Source: a bacterium
Lineage (GTDB): Bacteria > Patescibacteriota > JABMPQ01 > JAQVVF01
Direction of reading: 5' to 3'
NCBI GenBank assembly: GCA_030611905.1
Contig: JAUWOX010000001.1
Span: forward strand, 1 to 31,709
DNA: 31,709 nucleotides
Under the pieces are notes generated by a model, which had not been told where the DNA came from, searched no databases, and saw only the letters and a list, made by a program, of their open reading frames with translations. This document shows positions 14,524 through 22,155 of this stretch, in pieces. The translations under genes were made by a program, and so were the position numbers. Within the stretch, counting starts at the first letter, position 1. Each line of letters starts with the position of its first letter.

Positions 14524-15195
14524 TTATTCTAATTCATTATTCTCTTTTTTTTTGAATAATTTTTTAGAAATATTTATCGCAGGGAAACTCTGCCAGTTGA
14601 ACGCGTACGAGAGCATTCTAATTATAAATATTAGAGCTATTCCTGCGATTGCCGCGATTTGGGCATTGACATCTGCGTACATGGCCAAGCCAATAAAAAG
14701 TACAATTCCTGCAAGCGAGGCTGTAATATAATATTGGCCGGGTTTCAAAAGCAGAGGCTCGCTTTTGGTGAGAATATCGCGCAGGAAACCACCGCTAACT
14801 GCGCCAACCATGCCAACTAAGACTGCTGCCAAGATATTTAAATTATTATTTAATGCCATTTGCGCTGCAATGATTCCAAATATCCCTAGGCCCAAAGCGT
14901 CAATAATTATGAAGATTAAAGTGATCTTTTTAATGTAAAAAATGAATAAAGGCGTGATTATTGCTGCTAATATGATGGCTACCAAATATTGCCAATCTTC
15001 AATCATTATTGGTATTTGTGCTAAAAAAACACCGTCCCTAATAATCGCTCCACTGGCACCGGTGATAAATGCCAAAACAAAGACTCCAGAAATGTCGTAT
15101 TTTTTTTCAGTAGCAAGTATTGCTCCTGTTATTGCCAGTAAAAATACTGCGACTACTTGAAGCATTAATGGTAATTCAAATTGGCCTGATATCAT
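14524..15195 (-). CDS. TRIC-type (UPF0126/YadS-like) cation channel family membrane protein
   Basis: This is a 223-residue protein with about seven membrane segments. It has the twin glycine-rich motifs of the UPF0126 repeat: FITGASGAIIRDGVFLAQIP in the first half and GMVGAVSGGFLRDILTKSEP in the second. Prokaryotic members of this family are trimeric intracellular-cation-type channels, with one potassium-permeable pore per subunit and a ligand-binding glycine hinge in these motifs. Length and duplication are standard. It lies between the corA-like gene (stop 44 nt upstream) and the broken SpoIIAA-like gene (29 nt downstream), so it is probably in one ion-transport unit. The cation specificity is not readable. 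Confidence 0.88.
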   Translation of the reverse strand: MISGQFELPLMLQVVAVFLLAITGAILATEKKYDISGVFVLAFITGASGAIIRDGVFLAQIPIMIEDWQYLVAIILAAIITPLFIFYIKKITLIFIIIDALGLGIFGIIAAQMALNNNLNILAAVLVGMVGAVSGGFLRDILTKSEPLLLKPGQYYITASLAGIVLFIGLAMYADVNAQIAAIAGIALIFIIRMLSYAFNWQSFPAINISKKLFKKKENNELE

Positions 15196-15239
15196 ATTTT
15201 TAATTTTATTTTTTAGATTTCAATTTTTGTAATTTAGAG

Positions 15240-16439
15240 CTAGCCAGCCAGAAGGAAATATATTAGTGCTATCGCAACAAGCAGTGTCATCATTAAAAAA
15301 ACGATTAGGGTCCCTTTTTTCTTTTTATCTTTGGAATGAAATTGACTTAGGTTCATCCCATATATAGCGGCTACAAAGGATAGTAGGAATAATACTGTAG
15401 AAAAAATGGTTAAGAATTTTAAAATATGGTTAGTATCGTGACTGAAAATCGAAAGATAAAAATTCACCATGTCTGAAGCGATGGTCCAAAAAATTTCAAT
15501 GGTGCTGTTAAGATATTCTATATTTTCATATGTTGCGTGAAAATAATTCTTTACTTCAGATGAGACTAACGGATAATCATAGGTAGACAAATTATATACT
15601 ACATCGCGTATTGGCCAGATTACCTGGCGCCCAACTGTTAATTCGCGTTTTACAATATAAATACCTTTGAGTATGTCCTCATTGGGTGAATCCATTAGTT
15701 GTTTTTCTAAAACATCAATTTGCTCGTTAACAATTTCTAGTGCTGGAAAATAACTATCAACGACGGTATCAATTAGAACAAACGCTAAATAATCACTGCC
15801 CATTTTAGACATAAGCCCTCTTTTCTTGGCCAGTTGATCATAAACTAAATCAAAGTCTTTGTCACTATTTGCTTGAAAAGAGATAACATAATTATTGCCC
15901 CAAACCAAGTTTATTTGTTCTAATTGCATTGCATCTACACTAGAACTTTCATCGATCATTTTCAAAGACACAAAAATATAGTTATCATTTTCCCGAATAT
16001 CTGGACGCTTGGTTGTATTCGCAATATCTGCTTGTTCTATAGGCGACAGGTCAAAAGCTGTACCAAATTCCTTGATAATTTTTTCATCATGAACGCCACT
16101 GACATCAATCCAAGTAACAAAACCATCTTCAACCAGTTCTCTGGCAGCAGCCGGTGTGTCCACTTCTGTCTCTTCAAAAGAATTTTCATTGTATTTGACA
16201 ACTCTGATTGTAACTGGTTCGGTTTTTTCTTTTCCAATATATCGGACCTCTCCCGGTGGGCCTGAGAGATCTTCTTCTTGAGGCAGCTCAATGTCAGACA
16301 AATCATTAGTTGACCCCAACTGCATATCGGCGAAATAAGAATCTTGGGCCTTAGCTATCTTATTTGAGGAAATGACAAAAACTAAACCAACCACTGCTAA
16401 TACAGTAAATACCATTTGAATAATTTTTTTTGTTTTCAT
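15240..16439 (-). CDS. CorA-family protein with signal peptide and probable inverted topology
   Basis: This is a 399-residue CorA homolog. The central domain has ARELVEDGFVTWIDVSG...DLSPIEQADIANTTKRPDI and long helices (DIVNEQIDVLEKQLMD-like). Two C-terminal TM segments follow (about 342-360 and 377-397) with the family GMN motif at 361-363. Two features are odd. It starts with a signal-like segment (KTKKIIQ, hydrophobic 8-25, then SSNKIAKAQDS). Also, the loop after GMN is SKDKKKKG, strongly positive, while the C-terminal tail after TM2 has no lysine. Normal CorA has the large domain in the cytoplasm, an acidic GMN loop outside, and a basic C-terminal tail; the MPEL signature is missing here. 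By the positive-inside rule this copy would be flipped. It may not be a normal Mg2+ importer. A TATAAT lies about 40 nt upstream of the ATG. Confidence 0.85.
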   Translation of the reverse strand: MKTKKIIQMVFTVLAVVGLVFVISSNKIAKAQDSYFADMQLGSTNDLSDIELPQEEDLSGPPGEVRYIGKEKTEPVTIRVVKYNENSFEETEVDTPAAARELVEDGFVTWIDVSGVHDEKIIKEFGTAFDLSPIEQADIANTTKRPDIRENDNYIFVSLKMIDESSSVDAMQLEQINLVWGNNYVISFQANSDKDFDLVYDQLAKKRGLMSKMGSDYLAFVLIDTVVDSYFPALEIVNEQIDVLEKQLMDSPNEDILKGIYIVKRELTVGRQVIWPIRDVVYNLSTYDYPLVSSEVKNYFHATYENIEYLNSTIEIFWTIASDMVNFYLSIFSHDTNHILKFLTIFSTVLFLLSFVAAIYGMNLSQFHSKDKKKKGTLIVFLMMTLLVAIALIYFLLAG

Positions 16440-16476
16440 GTTTTTGTTTTTACGATATCATAAATATCTGATCAGT

Positions 16477-16482
16477 ATTATA
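16477..16482 (-). promoter_or_regulatory. -10 element upstream of the corA-like gene
   Basis: A perfect TATAAT on the minus strand lies 37 nt before the ATG; the -35 is weak (TTAATT at 17 nt). Confidence 0.4.
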
Positions 16483-16545
16483 TGGAAGTAAATAATGATA
16501 ATTAATAATATCTTTATTTTGAAGGCAAGTCGAAATTCTTTGGTT

Positions 16546-16593
16546 AAAAACGGATTTATCCGCCGGAGTCCTGCCGAAGGCACGCCGAAGGCG
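16546..16593 (-). terminator. Terminator-like hairpin and GC-rich fragment after tRNA-Ser(TGA)
   Basis: On the minus strand CGGA-TAAA-TCCG is followed by TTTTT (16546-16562). The preceding bases (16560-16593) are a GC-rich fragment with repeated GCCTTCGGC words that directly abuts the tRNA 3' end. Confidence 0.45.
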
Positions 16594-16678
16594 GAACGGG
16601 TGGGATTCGAACCCACGGTCCCTGTTAAGAGACTCCGGTTTTCAAGACCGGTCCCGTAAGCCACTTGGGTACCCTTCC
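16592..16678 (-). tRNA. tRNA-Ser (TGA)
   Basis: This is an 87-nt class II tRNA. Anticodon stem CCGGT/ACCGG has loop CTTGAAA, with a long variable arm (AGTCTCTTAACAGGGACC), T-arm GTGGG-TTCGAAT-CCCAC and discriminator G. The acceptor GGAAGGG/CCGTTCC has one GxG mismatch at 5:68. CCA is not encoded. Confidence 0.9.
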
Positions 16679-16680
16679 AT

Positions 16681-16779
16681 TACGAAAATTCCAAATTACA
16701 AATAAATTATAAATCAAAATGACTAAAATTTCAAATATTGCGTTTTAGTATTTTGAATTTGTGATTTGTGATTTTAAAT
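16681..16779. repeat. AT-rich imperfect palindrome between the two tRNA-Ser genes
   Basis: The left arm has AAAATTCCAAATTACAAAT and ATAAATCAAAAT; the right arm has ATTTTGAATTTGTGATTTG. The word content is the same as in the palindrome at 7037-7174, which also separates two tRNA genes. Confidence 0.65.
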
Positions 16780-16780
16780 A

Positions 16781-16865
16781 CGGAGAGAGCGGGATTCGAA
16801 CCCGCGATGAGTTTCCCCATACACGCTTTCCAAGCGTGCGCCTTAAACCGCTCGGCCATCTCTCC
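16781..16865 (-). tRNA. tRNA-Ser (GGA)
   Basis: This is an 85-nt class II tRNA with perfect acceptor GGAGAGA/TCTCTCC, anticodon stem CACGC/GCGTG with loop TTGGAAA, a long variable arm, T-arm GCGGG-TTCGAAT-CCCGC and discriminator G. CCA is not encoded. Confidence 0.95.
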
Positions 16866-16867
16866 AT

Positions 16868-16895
16868 AAAAAAAGAAGTCCGTTTACCGGACTTT
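16868..16895 (-). terminator. Terminator of the GC-rich cassette
   Basis: On the minus strand AAGTCCG-GTAAA-CGGACTT is followed by CTTTTTTT. It ends just before the tRNA-Ser(GGA) 5' end. Confidence 0.85.
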
Positions 16896-16951
16896 AACTT
16901 GAAAAAGAACTATCTTTGTTGTGTAGGACTCTACAAAATACTAAACTGGGC

Positions 16952-17143
16952 TTACCTGCCTCTTTTTCCACAAATCCTCGTGCTTGCACATGGTCTTACA
17001 GGAGTCTTCCGGCGCCCCCGAGGAGGTGCGATGGGGGGAAGTTTGTGAGCACCATGGACGACGAATAGGCCATCAGGTCCACGCTCGGAACTGATGAGCT
17101 CTGGGACGAGTGAGGATGCGGCGAGGACGGACTTATCAGACAT
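16952..17143 (-). CDS. Orphan 63-aa ORF in a GC-rich expression cassette (or a structured RNA)
   Basis: I do not recognise this 63-codon frame (starts MSDKSVLAASSLVPEL, ends CASTRICGKRGR). The expression signals are the best in the window: TTGACA-16-TATCAT promoter (17175-17202), perfect Shine-Dalgarno AAGGAGG (17148-17154) four bases before the ATG, and a strong terminator (16868-16895). Codon third positions are mostly G or C and local GC is far above the surroundings, so transfer or contamination of this patch is likely. The protein has no Asn, Gln, Trp or Tyr, two cysteines, and a basic proline/arginine-rich C-terminus. Since other frames are also open for part of the way, a roughly 300-nt structured RNA is a real alternative; I found no rnpB, tmRNA or SRP RNA signature. 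Confidence 0.4.
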   Translation of the reverse strand: MSDKSVLAASSLVPELISSERGPDGLFVVHGAHKLPPIAPPRGRRKTPVRPCASTRICGKRGR

Positions 17144-17174
17144 GGCTCCTCCTTGGTTAAACGAACATATTTAT

Positions 17175-17202
17175 ATGATAATACATCAGATATTGATGTC
17201 AA
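17175..17202 (-). promoter_or_regulatory. Near-consensus promoter of the GC-rich cassette
   Basis: Perfect -35 TTGACA (17197-17202), 16-nt spacer, -10 TATCAT (17175-17180), about 31 nt before the ATG at 17143. Confidence 0.75.
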
Positions 17203-17235
17203 GGGTAATTTTCGCCTAAATTATATAAAATAGAA

Positions 17236-17296
17236 TGGCTTAAACAAGCCAAAAATTGTGATAAATGCCTGCATGCCGATAGGCGAGTCAGGCGTT
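17236..17296 (-). terminator. Weak hairpin and GC-rich fragment after ppsA
   Basis: TGGCTT-GTTT-AAGCCA (17236-17251) is followed on the minus strand by a T-poor AT-rich stretch. Positions 17264-17296 contain a GC-rich self-complementary fragment (CGCCTGACTCGCCTATCGG). Either could end the pyk-ppsA transcript. Confidence 0.35.
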
Positions 17297-17306
17297 AAAA
17301 TAGGGA

Positions 17307-19676
17307 TTATTTTTCTATTTTTAGTATTTCTAGAGTAGTTTTAAACACTGCGTCTGGACTAAGGGAAATAGAGTCAATTTTATTTTTAACTAGAAATTGG
17401 GCAAATTCCGGGAAGGTTGATGGCGCATCACCGCAGATGCCGATTTTTATTTTATGGCGATGGGCGGCTTTGATTACTTGGCTGACTAGGATTTTGACTG
17501 CCTGATTTCTTTCATCAAAAATATGACTAATTAATTCTGAATCTCGATCAACGCCTAGAGTGAGTTGAGTCAAATCATTGGTGCCAATAGAAAAACCATC
17601 AAATAGCTTGGCGAATTCATCTGCCAAAATAACATTAGACGGAATTTCTATCATAACATAAACTTCTAAACCATTTTTATTTTGATCAAGTCCTTCTTCT
17701 TTCATGATATCTAAAACTTTTTTTCCTTCTTCTGGAGTCCGACAAAATGGAATCATTATTTTGACATTAGTAAAGCCCATTTTATCACGAAGCTTTTTAA
17801 AAGCTTGACATTCCATTTGGAAGGCTGGTTTATATTTTGGATCATAATAACGAGAAGCTCCGCGCCAGCCAATCATGGGATTGGGTTCTTGTGGTTCAAA
17901 TTCCTGACCGCCGATCAGCGAGGCATATTCATTGGATTTAAAATCTGAAGTACGAACAATAACTTCTTTGGGGTAAAAGGCGGCGGCAATTCTACCCATG
18001 CCCCAAGCAAGTTGATCAATAAAATATTGTGATTTGTCTTTATAGTTTTGAGTTAATTTGGCAATCTTTTGTTTAGCTTTCTCATTTTTGAGGTTCTGAT
18101 AATTCAAAAGAGCAAGCGGGTGAATTTTAATAAAATTGGCAATAATAAATTCCTCTCTAGCTAAACCAACTCCTTCATTGGGAATAAAAGATAAGGCGAA
18201 AGCTTCACGAGGAATACCAATATTCATCATTATATTGGTTTTAGATTTTTTAAATTTTTTTAAATTAATTTTCTTGGCTTTGACTGGTAATAATCCCTGG
18301 TAAACGCGCCCCACTTCTCCTTCGGCACAATTAACTGTTATTTCTTGTCCGTCCTTTAGGGTTTTAGTAGCTTGTTGAGTCCCAACGATGCAGGGAATTC
18401 CTAGTTCGCGGGAAACTATGGCGGCATGACAAGTGCGTCCTCCACTATTGGTAACTATGGCCTTAGCCTGACGCATTATCGGCTCCCAATCAGGATCAGT
18501 AATATCAGTGACCAAAACTTCTCCTTTTTTAAATTTGTTAATCTCCTTTACGTCTATAATTTTTCTTACTTTGCCTTGCCCAATTCTGGATCCAACTGCT
18601 GCGCCTTCTAATAGTAATTTTCCTTTTTTGCCAAGTGAATACTCTTCATAAATATTTTCTTTTTTAGCAGAATGAATGGTTTCTGGTCGAGCCTGAACAA
18701 TGTATAATTTATTGTCTAAACCGTCTTTGGCCCATTCAATGTCCATGGGTCTTTTGTAATGTTTTTCTATGGTTATCCCAAATCTGGCAAGTTTTAAAAT
18801 TTCATTATCACTGAGTGCAAATTTGATTCTTTTTTCTTCGGGTACTAAAGTATTTTTAGTAGGATTGCTCAAATCATTGGTATAAATTAGGGCTTTCTTC
18901 TTTCTGCCTAAGGTTTTACCGACAATAGGCTTGAATTCTTTCTGTAATAATTCCTTGTGAACAAAATATTCATCAGGAGTAACTTGGCCCTTAACTATGT
19001 TTTCTCCCAGACCATAAGCGGCATTAATTACTACTACATTTTCGAATCCTGACTCGGGGTCAATGGTAAACATGACGCCAGCGATAGATTTATCTGAACG
19101 AACCATTTTTTGAATACTAACCGATAGAGCAACATTAAATAAACTAATTTTCTTGTCTAAGCGATAAGAAATAGAACGATTGGTAAATAAAGAAGCCATG
19201 CATTTTTTGCAGGCTTGAAGCAAGGCTTGATCCCCTTTTATGTTTAAATATGTTTCTTGCTGTCCGGCAAAAGATGCAGTGGGAGCGTCTTCAGCTGTGG
19301 CGCTGGAACGAACAGCAACATCTAGATTTTGTTTTTTATATTCTTGGCTTATTTTTCGATAAGCTTGTTTTATTTCTTTTTCTAAGTCTTTCGGAAATTG
19401 AGCTTGGATAATGGTCTGACGGATCTGGCCGCCTCGTTTGATCAATTCCTGAACATCTTCTTTACTAATTCCTGCTAAAATTTCTTTTATTTTATTTTTA
19501 ATTCCAGCTTTTTTTAGAAAATACCAGTAAGCATCTGCAGTAATGGCAAGGCCATTGGGGACACGGATGTTTTCTTGGCTAAGTTTTTGATACATTTCGC
19601 CCAAAGACGCATTTTTCCCGCCAACGAGTGGGACGTCTTTCATTGACAAGTCTTTGAACCAACGAATATATTGCAT
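17307..19676 (-). CDS. ppsA: Phosphoenolpyruvate synthase (pyruvate, water dikinase)
   Basis: This is a 789-residue protein catalysing ATP + pyruvate + water to PEP + AMP + phosphate. The N-terminal ATP-grasp domain begins VGGKNASLGEMYQKL and includes VRSSATAEDAPTASFAGQQ (122-140). The central phosphohistidine domain has the catalytic His417 in SGGRTCHAAIVSRELGIPC. The C-terminal PEP/pyruvate barrel has EEFIIANFIKIHPLAL, VRTSDFKSNEY and GFSIGTNDLTQLTLGVDRDS. The GRTCH form of the motif and the length mark PEP synthase rather than PPDK. Its ATG overlaps the pyk stop by one base (TAATG), so the two are translated as a coupled pair. The usual Cys near the C-terminus is seen in IGICGDAPS. Confidence 0.96.
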   Translation of the reverse strand: MQYIRWFKDLSMKDVPLVGGKNASLGEMYQKLSQENIRVPNGLAITADAYWYFLKKAGIKNKIKEILAGISKEDVQELIKRGGQIRQTIIQAQFPKDLEKEIKQAYRKISQEYKKQNLDVAVRSSATAEDAPTASFAGQQETYLNIKGDQALLQACKKCMASLFTNRSISYRLDKKISLFNVALSVSIQKMVRSDKSIAGVMFTIDPESGFENVVVINAAYGLGENIVKGQVTPDEYFVHKELLQKEFKPIVGKTLGRKKKALIYTNDLSNPTKNTLVPEEKRIKFALSDNEILKLARFGITIEKHYKRPMDIEWAKDGLDNKLYIVQARPETIHSAKKENIYEEYSLGKKGKLLLEGAAVGSRIGQGKVRKIIDVKEINKFKKGEVLVTDITDPDWEPIMRQAKAIVTNSGGRTCHAAIVSRELGIPCIVGTQQATKTLKDGQEITVNCAEGEVGRVYQGLLPVKAKKINLKKFKKSKTNIMMNIGIPREAFALSFIPNEGVGLAREEFIIANFIKIHPLALLNYQNLKNEKAKQKIAKLTQNYKDKSQYFIDQLAWGMGRIAAAFYPKEVIVRTSDFKSNEYASLIGGQEFEPQEPNPMIGWRGASRYYDPKYKPAFQMECQAFKKLRDKMGFTNVKIMIPFCRTPEEGKKVLDIMKEEGLDQNKNGLEVYVMIEIPSNVILADEFAKLFDGFSIGTNDLTQLTLGVDRDSELISHIFDERNQAVKILVSQVIKAAHRHKIKIGICGDAPSTFPEFAQFLVKNKIDSISLSPDAVFKTTLEILKIEK

Positions 19677-21103
19677 TATTTTATTTCTTTTATTTCTACA
19701 AGGTTAACTCCGGATCGTCCGACTGGTTCGCCAGCAATAATAATTATTTTGTCTTGTTTTTTTACTTTTTTTTCTTTTTGCAAATAACCTAGTGATCGAT
19801 CAATTAATTCTTCAATTGATTTGCAAGTGGGAAGTAAAAACGGAATAATGCCCCAAGATAAATTGAGCTGGCGGCGGACTCTTTGATTATCTGTTGTAAC
19901 ATAAATTGGTAATTCGGGTCGATAGCGGCAAACAATTCGAGCGGTATATCCTGACAAGGAAGCAACTAATATTAATCTGGCGTTAACACTGGAAGCTAAA
20001 ATATTAGCAACTTCACTAATGGCGGTATCTATTGGCAATTTTTTTAACATCCCCTGTAAAACCAAGTCATCATATTCTGATTTTTCAGTTTTGCTGACTA
20101 TTTTAGTCATTGTTTCAACGCTTAGAACTGGAAATTTACCAGTGGCTGACTCTGCGGAAAGCATGACTGCATCAGTATGATCAATAACAGCATTGGCAAC
20201 ATCAGACACTTCGGCGCGGGTTGGTTTAGGATTTTCAATCATAGAATTCAGCATTTGAGTGGCAACAATAACTGGCTTGGCGGCCGCTAAACATAGGTCG
20301 ATCATTTTTTTCTGATGCAAGGGAACGTCTTCGGCAGGCAATTCAATTCCCAAATCGCCGCGAGCAACCATTATTCCATCAACTGCTTCAATAATTTCTT
20401 TGATATTATGAACTGCTTCTTTCCTTTCAATCTTGGCAATGGTCATGATTGGTGCTCGTTTCTCTTCTTCTTTTTTTGGTGCGAATTCTTTAATTAAATA
20501 TTTTAAATCATAAATGTCTTTGGCACGGGACACAAAAGAAAGCGCTATAAAATCGACATTATTTTTAATAGCAAATTTAAGGTCTTTTTTATCTTTTTCT
20601 GTAATTGGCGCAATGGATAATTTAGTATCAGGAAAATTCATTCCGCGATGAGTTTTAAGAAGACCGCCGCGAACTACTTGGCAATAAACATCTTCTTGAT
20701 TTATTTTTTTTACTTTTAATTCTATCAAGCCGTCGTCAATCAGAATACGTTCATTGGAACTAATATCATGAGCTAATTTTTTATAGGTTACAGGGATTTT
20801 TCCTGCTTGATGGTCTTGAGCATTAAGAATAATCTCTTGGTCTTTCTTTATTTCTATTCCCTTTTCAGACAGCTGGCCAGTTCTAATGCGCGGACCTTGT
20901 AAGTCGGCCATAACGGCGATGGGTAGATTCAATTCTTGGCCAATCTGTTTGATGTTGCTAATCAATTCTTGATGATGTTGATAGGTTCCATGAGAAAAAT
21001 TAAGCCGGCAAACATTCATGCCTGCTTTAACCATTTTTAAAAGCACATCTTTTGATTCAGATGCGGGCCCAATTGTACAAATTATTTTTGTTCTTTTGTC
21101 CAT
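19676..21103 (-). CDS. pyk: Pyruvate kinase
   Basis: This protein converts PEP and ADP to pyruvate and ATP. It starts MDKRTKIICTIGPASESKD with the substrate-site Arg in MNVCRLNFSHG. It continues with ADLQGPRIRTG, the catalytic DFIALSFVSRAKDI and TIAKIERKEA (Lys/Glu metal site), and the family signature GIMVARGDLGIELPAEDVP, then TRAEVSDVANAVIDHTDAVMLSAESATGKFP. The allosteric C-domain is present. The frame is open for 22 codons further (to 21169), but the ATG at 21103 is chosen because it places the conserved TKIICTIGP strand at the usual distance; the upstream residues are arginine-rich and unlike the family. Expected length is 475 residues. It forms a one-base TAATG overlap with ppsA, giving opposing PEP/pyruvate reactions in one transcript. 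Confidence 0.95.
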   Translation of the reverse strand: MDKRTKIICTIGPASESKDVLLKMVKAGMNVCRLNFSHGTYQHHQELISNIKQIGQELNLPIAVMADLQGPRIRTGQLSEKGIEIKKDQEIILNAQDHQAGKIPVTYKKLAHDISSNERILIDDGLIELKVKKINQEDVYCQVVRGGLLKTHRGMNFPDTKLSIAPITEKDKKDLKFAIKNNVDFIALSFVSRAKDIYDLKYLIKEFAPKKEEEKRAPIMTIAKIERKEAVHNIKEIIEAVDGIMVARGDLGIELPAEDVPLHQKKMIDLCLAAAKPVIVATQMLNSMIENPKPTRAEVSDVANAVIDHTDAVMLSAESATGKFPVLSVETMTKIVSKTEKSEYDDLVLQGMLKKLPIDTAISEVANILASSVNARLILVASLSGYTARIVCRYRPELPIYVTTDNQRVRRQLNLSWGIIPFLLPTCKSIEELIDRSLGYLQKEKKVKKQDKIIIIAGEPVGRSGVNLVEIKEIK

Positions 21104-21325
21104 AATATATAATACGAATTTACGAATAATGCGAATGATCCACCTTTGCTTGCGAGCTCCGGCGGACAAGTGCGAATATGCGAATTGTCAATTTACTTTG
21201 AAAGAGCGGGGCATGTAACCCCGCCCAGATCAAAAAATAATATACTATTTTTTATTCACGAATTAGTGAGATTCGTGGCCTCGAACGCCATAGCGCGAGG
21301 GGCATTCGTGCATATTCACGCAACA
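21104..21325. repeat. Gene-free stretch with GAAT-type palindromic words, two hairpins and a GC-rich fragment
   Basis: The words TACGAATTTACGAATAATGC and GTGCGAATATGCGAATTG face each other in part. GCTCCGGCGGACAAG (21156-21170) matches 8847-8861 with one difference. Two stems follow: GCGGGG/CCCCGC (about 21207-21226) and CACGAAT/ATTCGTG (about 21257-21278); either could end the upstream membrane-protein transcript. No credible coding frame. Confidence 0.55.
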
Positions 21326-21634
21326 CTAGAATTTGAATTTTTCAGCTAAATCTCCAACTAATGGAAGCTTAGTCCATTTTCCTGTAGCCGCATTGACAAT
21401 TCCCCAAATACTGAAAACAATTAGAATGATATCAAGGATAAAGCCGATAAAGACAAAGGACAATAACCATGCTATTACCCAGGCAATTAATAGAACTAAT
21501 CCTTGCTTAGCGTGAAACATGGCAAATTTGCTGTCTTTTTTAGCTAATAGAGGAACAACTACTAAGATACCTAGATAAGACAAAACAGCGAAAATTTTAT
21601 TTTCTTCCACGTCTCTTGAACTTGTTTCTGGCAT
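21326..21634 (-). CDS. Tic20/DUF4870-like small membrane protein
   Basis: This is a 102-residue protein with three or four hydrophobic segments. It starts MPETSSRDVEENKIFAVLSY, with the FAVLSYLGILVVVPLL...KDSKFAMFHAKQGLVLLI pattern typical of the DUF4870/Tic20-like family, and ends WTKLPLVGDLAEKFKF. The family's function in bacteria is unknown. It is one of the very few genes here with a Shine-Dalgarno-like leader (AAAGGGGGTGAG about 5 nt before the ATG). It follows the four-TM protein (37-nt gap) on the same strand, downstream of the pilus cluster. Confidence 0.82.
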   Translation of the reverse strand: MPETSSRDVEENKIFAVLSYLGILVVVPLLAKKDSKFAMFHAKQGLVLLIAWVIAWLLSFVFIGFILDIILIVFSIWGIVNAATGKWTKLPLVGDLAEKFKF

Positions 21635-21671
21635 ACACTCACCCCCTTTCTTTGATAAAAAAATTTTTCAT

Positions 21672-22133
21672 TTACTTTATTATTTTAGCTGTAATTAAAC
21701 CATTAATCAAGTAGATAACTAAGCCTTCAAAGAGCCAATAAACCAGTAAATTTATCGGTAAATTGACAAGAAGAAGCAATGCGAGAAAGAATGACACACC
21801 AACTAGCAAAAATACTAAAAAGCCATACATCAATCCTTTTTGGATAGGAATTTGTCCAGGGATGCCGTTTTTTATAATTGCATATACTGAAACAAAAATT
21901 GAAGCGTTGATTAGAGCGAAGGCCAATCCCAGAAGAGTAAAACTTAATGGCGGTGGTCCAGCTACCGGCATCATAAAAACTGACCAGACTTTATGATATT
22001 GCGGATCCATGTAATATGTCATGGTAACCATGGCTCCAATAAAATGAATAACTTGTGAAATAATCATGTAAATTATAGCGGTGATGATTATTTTTCCCAG
22101 AGGAAGATTCTTGCTTGATATTTCTTTTGCCAT
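21672..22133 (-). CDS. Four-TM hypothetical membrane protein
   Basis: This is a 153-residue unrecognised membrane protein with hydrophobic stretches at about 13-40, 60-85, 98-122 and 125-148. The loop between TM1 and TM2 is aromatic and methionine-rich (MTYYMDPQYHKVWSVFMMP, followed by VAGPPPLSFTLLG) and would lie outside if the basic N-terminus is cytoplasmic. The loop GIPGQIPIQKG lies between TM2 and TM3. It has no cysteine and no catalytic motif. It lies 22 nt downstream of the major pilin-like gene, so it is probably co-transcribed with the pilus cluster. A pilus-biogenesis helper role is only a guess from position. Confidence 0.75.
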   Translation of the reverse strand: MAKEISSKNLPLGKIIITAIIYMIISQVIHFIGAMVTMTYYMDPQYHKVWSVFMMPVAGPPPLSFTLLGLAFALINASIFVSVYAIIKNGIPGQIPIQKGLMYGFLVFLLVGVSFFLALLLLVNLPINLLVYWLFEGLVIYLINGLITAKIIK

Positions 22134-22155
22134 GCTTTAAAAGATTATTATATTA

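Noticed and set aside
16458..16664. 68-codon minus-strand frame over the tRNA-Ser(TGA) gene
   Set aside because: Most of it is tRNA and the adjoining GC-rich fragment; no protein-like pattern.
16761..17048. 95-codon plus-strand frame over the second tRNA-Ser and the GC-rich patch
   Set aside because: It runs antisense through a clear tRNA and a terminator; not credible as a gene.
16996..17202. 68-codon alternative minus-strand frame across the GC-rich cassette
   Set aside because: Its ATG lies within the promoter spacer/-35 zone and it lacks a ribosome binding site, unlike the 63-codon frame.
16868..17202. The GC-rich cassette as RNase P RNA, tmRNA or SRP RNA
   Set aside because: I looked for their core sequence signatures on both strands and found none; an unknown RNA remains possible.
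21104..21169. N-terminal extension of pyruvate kinase by 22 codons
   Set aside because: The extra residues are arginine-rich and not family-like; the inner ATG puts the conserved first strand at its usual place.
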